From Leptolyngbyaceae cyanobacterium SM1_3_5 (GTDB lineage: Bacteria > Cyanobacteriota > Cyanobacteriia > Elainellales > Elainellaceae): a DNA stretch of 12,941 bases. Positions within the stretch are counted from its first letter, which is position 1. The number at the start of each line of letters is the position of its first letter. Shown in pieces: positions 9,449-12,941 of this stretch. The stretch covers positions 1 through 12,941 of the forward strand of contig JAAUTJ010000063.1 of the NCBI GenBank assembly GCA_012031475.1, in the 5' to 3' direction. Both the position numbers and the translations under genes were made by a program. The notes below the pieces were generated by a model. That model was not told where the DNA came from, did not search any database, and saw only the letters and a list, made by a program, of their open reading frames with translations.

Positions 9449-9489
9449 GGTCAACCGAAAAAACTGCTTTACATAGCTTAACGATTTTC

Positions 9490-9537
9490 GTCGGACGGCG
9501 GACGGCGGGTGTCGGGTGCGGGGTGTCGGATGTCGGC
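9490..9537. repeat. G-rich degenerate tandem repeat (GTCGG/GGTGTCGG type)
   Basis: Iterations of CGGACGG, GGGTGTCGGGTGCGGGGTG and GTCGGATGTCGG lie between the divergent flank of the Rieske gene and the next gene. GGGTGTCGGGTGTC-like short sequence repeats occur in intergenic DNA of many filamentous cyanobacteria. The stretch from 9449 to 9638 holds nothing else recognisable. Confidence 0.5.
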
Positions 9538-9638
9538 TGAAAACTGAGGAATTGACAGCGATTTGAGCGGCCAGCCTTGCTGATTCGTGTTGGCGCACCT
9601 GTCCTCATTTTTTGGTCTACCGCGATGAAACGCAACAG

Positions 9639-9940
9639 TCAGGACGACTTCGATCGCCCTTTCGATCGCCCTTTCGATCGCCGTTTCGCCTGCTGTTGCG
9701 ACTGGGGCGGCGTTCGGTGAGCGCCGAAATATTTTTCGCTGCGATAGCGCAGCCAAACGCGCAAAACTTCGGGAATTTTTGCTTTTTGATCTTTGGTGAG
9801 CGTGTTGTAGAGTGCCAAGCGCGATCGCGCTCTCCCCGACAGGCGGCGTTGTTGTGAGCATCCCAATAGCTGCGGGCGACTCGAATGCGCCGACACACTT
9901 CTTTAATCAGCGCATCTCCCGTCAAATCATCTTGTGCCAT
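9639..9940 (-). CDS. Small conserved cyanobacterial-type protein of unknown function (one frameshift)
   Basis: About 100 residues when reconstructed. It opens MAQDDLTGDALIKEVCRRIR, followed by VARSYWDAHNNAACRGE in the first frame. After a break near 9814-9822 (at a HIP1-like GCGATCGCGC site) it continues as ALYNTLTKDQKAKIPEVLR and WLRYRSEKYFG in the next frame. The join gives a sensible helical protein; the alternative frames do not. The C-terminal tail is basic and repetitive (RSKG units) and is encoded by a 12-bp tandem repeat. I recognise the general pattern from cyanobacterial genomes but know no function. The start lies about 45 nt from the left end of the IS element, so its promoter region may have been altered by the insertion. 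Confidence 0.6.
9649..9684. repeat. 12-bp tandem repeat, three copies, HIP1-like core
   Basis: The unit TTCGATCGCCCT occurs at 9649-9660 and 9661-9672, with a one-base variant at 9673-9684. It encodes the RSKG repeats at the C terminus of the small minus-strand protein. Confidence 0.85.
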
Positions 9941-9985
9941 CGTTCAAATTTTAGTGGCCGATACGATCGATCCTAACGCTCGCTC

Positions 9986-10002
9986 AGAGCTGATTTGTGA
10001 AG
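9986..10002 (+). repeat. Left terminal inverted repeat of the IS
   Basis: AGAGCTGATTTGTGAAG, the exact reverse complement of 10896-10912. Confidence 0.9.
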
Positions 10003-10008
10003 TAAATC

Positions 10009-10823
10009 TTAAGCAGTCATGCGTTTGACCATCAGCCGAATCAAAGACCCATAAATCATTGCTTCACTCACCTCCGAGTACACCTCGTAATCCTTGCTTA
10101 ACCGCCGAAAGCGATTGAGCCAGCCAAACGTGCGCTCCACAATCCACCGCTTCGGCAGCCGCTCGAACGTCTTGCCCATTCGCTTAATCACTTCAACGCG
10201 CACCTGCTCTCCACACACCTGCCGCACGGCATTGGCAAAGTTCTTGCCCGAATAGCCTTGATCCACCCACACCACTTCTAGGCGATCGAGTTTTTCCTTA
10301 GCTTCATCAAGGACGACAATGGCTCCTAATCGCTCTGAGGCGTTGGCTTCGCTCACCAGCACGCCAAGCACCAATCCTTGCGAGTCTACGACAATGTGCC
10401 GCTTACGGCCCTTAACCTTTTTGCCACCATCGAAGCCGTAGAGCGCCCCCTTTTTTCCGTCGTCTTGACGGATTGAGAATCGGCAATCGCCACGCTCGAT
10501 TGTTCGGGTCTGCCTAACTCTCGGCGCAGTTGTTGGCGCACACTATCGTGCATCTGTTGCCACAGCCCCTTGCGCTGCCATTTCTCGAAGTAACCGTAGA
10601 CGGTGCTGTAAGGCGGCAGGTCATGCGGGAGCATTTCCCACTGACAGCCCGTGCGCTGCACATAGAAAACGCCATTAAGGATTTCGCGAAAATCCACTTC
10701 TCGTGGATGACCAAAGCCTTTGGGCAAGGGCAGCAGAGGTTTGAGGATTTCCCATTCGGCATCACTCAAGTCGCTGGGGTAAGCTTTACGCTGGGGATTG
10801 GCAATGGTGGGTAGACGGCTCAT
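10009..10823 (-). CDS. IS5-family DDE transposase, made by -1 frameshifting
   Basis: Two overlapping frames give one transposase of about 271 residues. OrfA (10823-10386) carries the N-terminal IS5 domain (YPSDLSDAEWEILKPLLP, NGVFYVQRTGCQWEMLPHDLPP) and the first catalytic Asp in VAIADSQSVKTTEK. OrfB (to 10009) carries YGFDGGKKVKGRKRHIVVDS, the second Asp in VWVDQGYSGKNF and the Glu in RWIVERTFGWLNRFRRLSKDYE, matching the family's Y-2-R-3-E-6-K type signature. The junction falls at an A6G5 run, where a -1 shift joins EK to KGALYGFD. ATG 10823 (MSRLPTIANPQ) is chosen over TTG 10847; neither has a clear Shine-Dalgarno. All three catalytic residues are present, so the element could be active. 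Confidence 0.85.
10446..10456 (-). promoter_or_regulatory. Probable programmed -1 frameshift site of the transposase
   Basis: On the minus strand the run AAAAAAGGGGG spans the exact orfA/orfB transition. A -1 slip on the A run converts GAA AAA AGG into GAA AAA AAG and opens orfB. A-run slippage at this place in the protein is known for several split IS5-family transposases. A plain sequencing error in the homopolymer is the alternative. Confidence 0.55.
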
Positions 10824-10895
10824 CGGGGGGAGAACAACTCGACTCAACTGAGCTTAAAATCGAGTTCTGACCGACCCCTGCATCTTTCAGGTTTT

Positions 10896-10912
10896 CTTCA
10901 CAAATCAGCTCT
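10896..10912 (-). repeat. Right terminal inverted repeat of the IS
   Basis: CTTCACAAATCAGCTCT on the plus strand, a perfect 17-bp match to the left end in inverse orientation. Confidence 0.9.
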
Positions 10913-11321
10913 AAACGGTAAGATGCTATGACAAATCTTGCTTCTTCTTTGCCAATATTGAAACTAAAAATTTGTGAATTTTCTCCTTCACCTAACTCCT
11001 TTTTGATCTCTACCTCATAGGCTTGTAAGTTGCGAACAAAGTACCATGCATAAGCTTGTTTAATCAGATTTGAGAATAAGATCAGTCCTAGAACTGCTAA
11101 CAAGCTTAAGAACCTAAAAGCAGGAAAAGAGTGGAATCAAACTTTGGAATTGTGGGTAAGACGACTTCAGAAACTGGTTTCCAAATGATGATGACTGCTC
11201 CTACTACTCCGAGTAACTTGAAATCATCATAAGCACTTTTTATCACTTCTTCTGCTTTATCACTCAGTCTTGCATATTCTTTGTAAAGGTATTCTAATTT
11301 TGGGTTAGATTCTGCATCCAT
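10913..11321 (-). pseudogene. Two-TM membrane protein of unknown function, truncated by the IS
   Basis: The start is ATG 11321, with GGAG (11330-11333) 8 nt upstream, rather than the GTG at 11330. The N terminus MDAESNPKLEYLYKEYARL leads into an amphipathic segment, a first membrane helix (LLGVVGAVIIIW) and, after a break at about 11110-11114 (one missing T: LLLG then FLSLLAVLGLILFS), a second membrane helix. A soluble stretch (YFVRNLQAYEVEIKKEL, FSFNIGKEEARFVIASYR) follows. The coding frame then enters the IS right end (residues LELICEE are IS sequence), so the natural C terminus is lost. I recognise only a general resemblance to uncharacterised cyanobacterial membrane proteins. It is transcribed away from the attC-like site and in the same direction as the azoreductase gene. 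Confidence 0.6.
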
Positions 11322-11329
11322 TTGTGACA

Positions 11330-11333
11330 CTCC
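11330..11333 (-). promoter_or_regulatory. Ribosome binding site of the truncated membrane-protein gene
   Basis: GGAG on the minus strand, 8 nt before ATG 11321. It decides against the GTG at 11330. Confidence 0.5.
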
Positions 11334-11434
11334 AACAGCAAGCTGAGAGCATCATCTCACAGACAGCCTCGAAACACTCAGCTTTGGTTATCAACAGATA
11401 AACTTCGAGTACTGTCCTTCCCGATCGCTCTGCG

Positions 11435-11520
11435 GCATAACGACCAAGATAAGCGGCAGCAGATAACCTTCGTATCACCACCAAGATCTCTCAACTGTCC
11501 GCTTCATCGACTTGTTAGCT
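11435..11520 (-). other. attC-like (integron recombination site) structure
   Basis: On the minus strand, 8 nt after the azoreductase stop codon, an 86-nt stretch has the order of an attC site. An R''-like AGCTAAC (11520-11514) comes first. AAGCGGACAG (11504-11495) follows and can pair with CTGCCGCTT (11459-11451), leaving one unpaired A, like the extrahelical base between L'' and L'. A variable central part of about 35 nt lies between those arms. An R'-like GTTATGC (11441-11435) ends it. TAAC and GTTA pair at the outer ends. GTTATGC departs from the GTTRRRY consensus at one base. No integrase gene is in the window. This fills most of the 198-nt gap from 11331 to 11528; nothing else is seen there. 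Confidence 0.4.
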
Positions 11521-11524
11521 GGCT
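11512..11524 (-). repeat. Left copy of a 13-bp inverted repeat flanking the azoreductase/HxlR pair
   Basis: TTGTTAGCTGGCT on the plus strand, the exact reverse complement of 12661-12673. It lies just beyond the azoreductase stop codon. Confidence 0.8.
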
Positions 11525-11528
11525 GGCG

Positions 11529-12161
11529 CTACCAAACGCCTATTAATGCTTGAATTTTGGATTGTGCTTCGTCTAGTCCCCGTTTCTGTGCCTCGTCTCC
11601 CATATCTAGACCATTGGCATGAATAAACTGAATATCAGTCACACCGATGAATTGAAACGCATAGCGAAGGGCAGGTTCCTGACAATCCCATCCTTCGTAA
11701 GGAGAACCCGTCCCATACTCAACGCCTCGTGATGTGATGAACAAAACTTTCCTGCCGTTCGCAAGTCCTTTGAATTGACCATCCTCGAACGCGAATGTGC
11801 GACCCACACGAACTACTTGATCAATGTATGCCTTGAAGTTGGATGGAATACTGAAGTTATACATTGGCACACTGAAAACACACCGATCAGCCGCTAGAAA
11901 CTCATCCACCAACTCATCCACCAACTCATCAGAAAACTTCAGCAGTTCAGCCATCTTTGGAGTCAGTGCTTCTGGAGGAGTAAAATCAGCCGCAATCCAG
12001 TCTTCGGTGACGTGGGGAACTGGCGTTTGTCTTAAATCACGGTAGGTAATCACATCATCAGGATGTTGGTCTTGCCAAGCAGCGATGAACTCCTTTGCCA
12101 ACTTGCGAGATTTGGAGCGATCGCCCCGTGAACTTGAATCAATATGCAGAATGTTAGCCAT
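11529..12161 (-). CDS. azoR: FMN-dependent NADH:quinone oxidoreductase / azoreductase
   Basis: Intact 210-residue flavodoxin-fold enzyme of the AzoR family, which reduces quinones and azo bonds with NADH through FMN and protects against thiol-reactive and electrophilic stress. Seen: an N-terminal phosphate-binding opening MANILHIDSSSRGDRSKSRKL, the FMN-binding PMYNFSIPSNFKAYIDQVVR (99-118), and FITSRGVEYGTGSPYEGWDCQEP (141 onward). The E. coli enzyme is 201 residues. Part of the extra length here is a 4-residue tandem duplication (ELVD twice, 79-86) encoded by a 12-bp repeat. ATG 12161 has GAGG 4 nt upstream. The gene is divergent from the HxlR regulator, with a shared 112-nt control region that holds a likely operator, so repression by that regulator is inferred. 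Base composition is less HIP1-rich than the glycan genes, which may hint at separate acquisition. Confidence 0.9.
   Translation of the reverse strand: MANILHIDSSSRGDRSKSRKLAKEFIAAWQDQHPDDVITYRDLRQTPVPHVTEDWIAADFTPPEALTPKMAELLKFSDELVDELVDEFLAADRCVFSVPMYNFSIPSNFKAYIDQVVRVGRTFAFEDGQFKGLANGRKVLFITSRGVEYGTGSPYEGWDCQEPALRYAFQFIGVTDIQFIHANGLDMGDEAQKRGLDEAQSKIQALIGVW
11901..11930. repeat. 12-bp in-frame tandem duplication inside azoR
   Basis: CTCATCCACCAA occurs at 11901-11912 and 11913-11924, followed by a partial CTCATC. It adds ELVD to a helix of the azoreductase without breaking the frame. Confidence 0.85.
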
Positions 12162-12192
12162 CGTGCCTCAACCAGAACTTTCATTCGCCATC

Positions 12193-12223
12193 TAGACAGT
12201 AAAGCAGTCACTTACTAAAGTAA
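12193..12223 (+). promoter_or_regulatory. HxlR-gene promoter overlapped by a palindromic operator
   Basis: TAGACA (12193-12198), a 17-nt spacer and TAAAGT (12216-12221) make a plausible sigma70-type promoter for the plus-strand regulator. The palindrome TTACT-AA-AGTAA (12212-12223) covers the -10 box, and a further AGTA follows. HxlR/YodB-type repressors bind TAC/GTA-type dyads, so autoregulation and co-control of the divergent azoR are inferred. Confidence 0.5.
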
Positions 12224-12273
12224 AGTAGGCACGAAAAAGTAACTAGAAATCTAAGAGAAACTGGTGAGCCGAT

Positions 12274-12606
12274 ATGACTGAGCCTAAATGCTGTCCATTG
12301 GAAATCCTGTTACGTCACATCTCAGGACAATGGACGCTCTACATTATTTGGATTCTTGACACGAATGGCGCACTGCGATTTGGTGAACTGAGGCGAAAAG
12401 TGGATGGCATCTCGACCAAAGTTCTCACTGAGCGGTTAAGGCTTTTGGAGTCGATTGAAATTGTTCACCGTCACCACGAACCCACAATTCCACCACAAGT
12501 CACTTACACTCTTACTGAGCGCGGCAAAGAATTATCTGGAACACTCGATCATCTTTATGAACTGGCTGTGCGCTGGTATGGCACTGAGCAGGAAGCTGCG
12601 GTCTGA
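12274..12606 (+). CDS. HxlR/YodB-family winged-helix transcriptional regulator
   Basis: Intact 110-residue MarR-like dimeric DNA-binding protein. It has the HxlR pattern CCPLEILLRHISGQWTLYII (6-25), then GALRFGELRRKVDGISTKVL and TERLRLLE as the recognition region, and the wing VTYTLTERGKEL. Two cysteines at residues 6 and 7 fall where YodB of Bacillus subtilis has its redox-sensing Cys6. YodB represses the azoreductase gene azoR1 and is released by quinones and diamide. The divergent azoR here makes the same logic likely (inference by analogy). GGTGAG precedes ATG 12274 by 5 nt. The gene is followed by the right copy of the 13-bp inverted repeat. Confidence 0.9.
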   Translation: MTEPKCCPLEILLRHISGQWTLYIIWILDTNGALRFGELRRKVDGISTKVLTERLRLLESIEIVHRHHEPTIPPQVTYTLTERGKELSGTLDHLYELAVRWYGTEQEAAV

Positions 12607-12660
12607 TCTATCCCGAACATCAACAGATGATTTCAAAATAATGCCGCCACCTGTGACCGA

Positions 12661-12673
12661 AGCCAGCTAACAA
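12661..12673 (+). repeat. Right copy of the 13-bp inverted repeat
   Basis: AGCCAGCTAACAA, identical to the minus-strand sequence after azoR. Both copies lie downstream of the gene they follow. The last 6 bases also form TAACAA-A-TTGTTA with the next bases. Confidence 0.8.
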
Positions 12674-12723
12674 ATTGTTATGCAGAACTACTCTATCTAA
12701 TTGCCTCGCACAGGTCGTTATGC
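12665..12723 (+). other. Second, weaker attC-like segment
   Basis: AGCTAAC (12665-12671) to GTTATGC (12717-12723) spans 59 nt and shares its outer elements, including GGTCGTTATGC, with the left attC-like site. GTTATGCAGAA also occurs a second time at 12677, exactly 40 nt before the copy at 12717. No convincing inner L''/L' pairing is visible, so this could be a decayed site or an unrelated repeat. Confidence 0.25.
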
Positions 12724-12724
12724 A

Positions 12725-12775
12725 GAATGCTTGCTGGCTAATCTGCTTATTTATACCGTTGAACAGCAAGCATTC
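12725..12775. repeat. 12-bp perfect inverted repeat (hairpin with a 27-nt loop)
   Basis: GAATGCTTGCTG (12725-12736) pairs with CAGCAAGCATTC (12764-12775). There is no T-tract after it, so it is not a clear terminator. It lies about 25 nt from the IS200/IS605 end. With the repeats listed separately this accounts for the 212-nt gap from 12607 to 12818. Confidence 0.7.
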
Positions 12776-12815
12776 CATATATTCATCCTGATTCAGGTCA
12801 GTGACATCCTCCCGA

Positions 12816-12839
12816 CGCTCACCCGAAGCGGGTAGAGCG
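12816..12839 (-). ncRNA. Right-end hairpin, probable omega-RNA 3' stem
   Basis: Minus-strand CGCTC-T-ACCCG-CTT-CGGGT-GAGCG forms a 10-bp stem with one bulged base, overlapping the tnpB stop codon. In this family the guide (omega) RNA overlaps the tnpB 3' end and finishes at the right end, where adjoining host DNA supplies the guide. The RNA limits are inferred. Confidence 0.45.
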
Positions 12840-12941
12840 CGGGCTTCCTTTCCTCGCGGTTAGGGTTTCCTGCTTCATTGGAGTTCCCAAGCAACTTTCC
12901 TCCACAGGCAGCATTGCCGTCTGTCCAACGGCTGTCAGTCC
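12819..12941 (-). CDS. tnpB: TnpB (RNA-guided nuclease of IS200/IS605), C-terminal 40 residues only
   Basis: The minus-strand frame is open from the window edge to a stop at 12819-12821 and ends GTPMKQETLTARKGSPRSTRFG in essence (PMKQETLTARKG then SPRSTRFG). This poorly structured tail after the zinc-finger/RuvC part is characteristic of cyanobacterial TnpB proteins as I remember them. The catalytic domain is outside the window, so nuclease activity cannot be judged. The hairpin overlapping the stop supports the call. Confidence 0.6.
   Translation of the reverse strand, partial: GLTAVGQTAMLPVEESCLGTPMKQETLTARKGSPRSTRFG

Larger units (their letters stand above)
9986..10912 (-). mobile_element. 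IS5-family insertion sequence, complete
   Basis: About 925-927 bp bounded by perfect 17-bp inverted repeats and carrying one transposase read through a frameshift, the layout of the IS5-family subgroups with split transposases (IS427/IS1031-like). If the ends are taken as GAGCTG..., the flanking triplets are TCA (9984-9986) and TAA (10912-10914). Both fit the TNA target form of those subgroups but are not identical, so no perfect target duplication is present. It truncates the membrane-protein gene on its right and lies just upstream of the small conserved gene on its left. Confidence 0.85.
12801..12941 (-). mobile_element. Right end of an IS200/IS605-family element, partial
   Basis: On the minus strand the tnpB 3' end runs into a strong hairpin and then CGTCGGGAGGATGTCAC, a right-end form I recognise from cyanobacterial IS200/IS605 elements. 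The element boundary is placed at about 12801. The rest lies beyond the window, so presence of tnpA and the left end is unknown. Confidence 0.6.

Noticed and set aside
9649..9684. Short CRISPR-like array
   Set aside because: The units are contiguous 12-mers without spacers and are part of a coding region.
9478..9861. Minus-strand frame with RAIERAIE repeats
   Set aside because: It is an alternative frame of the RSKG repeat region that continues into the G-rich repeat; the other frame joins a coherent protein.
12725..12775. Rho-independent terminator for the HxlR gene
   Set aside because: The stem is perfect, but the loop is 27 nt and no U-tract follows.

Overview
The window is almost certainly cyanobacterial. 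The HIP1 octamer GCGATCGC and its CGATCG core recur in nearly every gene, and the gene content fits (a pheophorbide-a-oxygenase-type Rieske protein, an IS5-family insertion sequence and an IS200/IS605 tnpB typical of filamentous cyanobacteria). No rRNA, tRNA or CRISPR array was seen.

Layout. (1) Positions 1-6775, all on the plus strand, form a surface-glycan assembly locus: the 3' remnant of a family 2 glycosyltransferase, a UDP-galactopyranose-mutase-like FAD protein, a GT2, a GT4, a Wzx/MATE-fold flippase and another GT2. Gaps of 4-34 nt suggest one operon that would make, and flip across the membrane, an O-antigen, capsule or exopolysaccharide unit. (2) A TPR protein (6982-8027) converges on a Rieske oxygenase (9448-8068, minus). 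(3) A small conserved cyanobacterial-type protein (9940-9639, minus) has an IS5-family element just upstream. That element (9986-10912, perfect 17-bp terminal inverted repeats, transposase split by a frameshift at an A6G5 run) truncates a two-TM membrane protein gene. (4) A divergent azoreductase / HxlR-regulator pair (11529-12606) is bounded by a perfect 13-bp inverted repeat. On its left side lies a sequence with attC-like (integron recombination site) architecture. (5) The window ends in the 3' end of an IS200/IS605 tnpB with its right-end hairpin, the likely omega-RNA region.

A striking property is the number of single-nucleotide frame breaks: about ten in otherwise well-conserved genes, several in homopolymers. 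Reading across each one restores a continuous protein of normal family length. I annotate these genes as single loci with their reconstructed extents. Sequence error is the simplest explanation, real decay the alternative; the transposase break is probably programmed frameshifting. Homology statements come from motif recognition by eye, not from a search.
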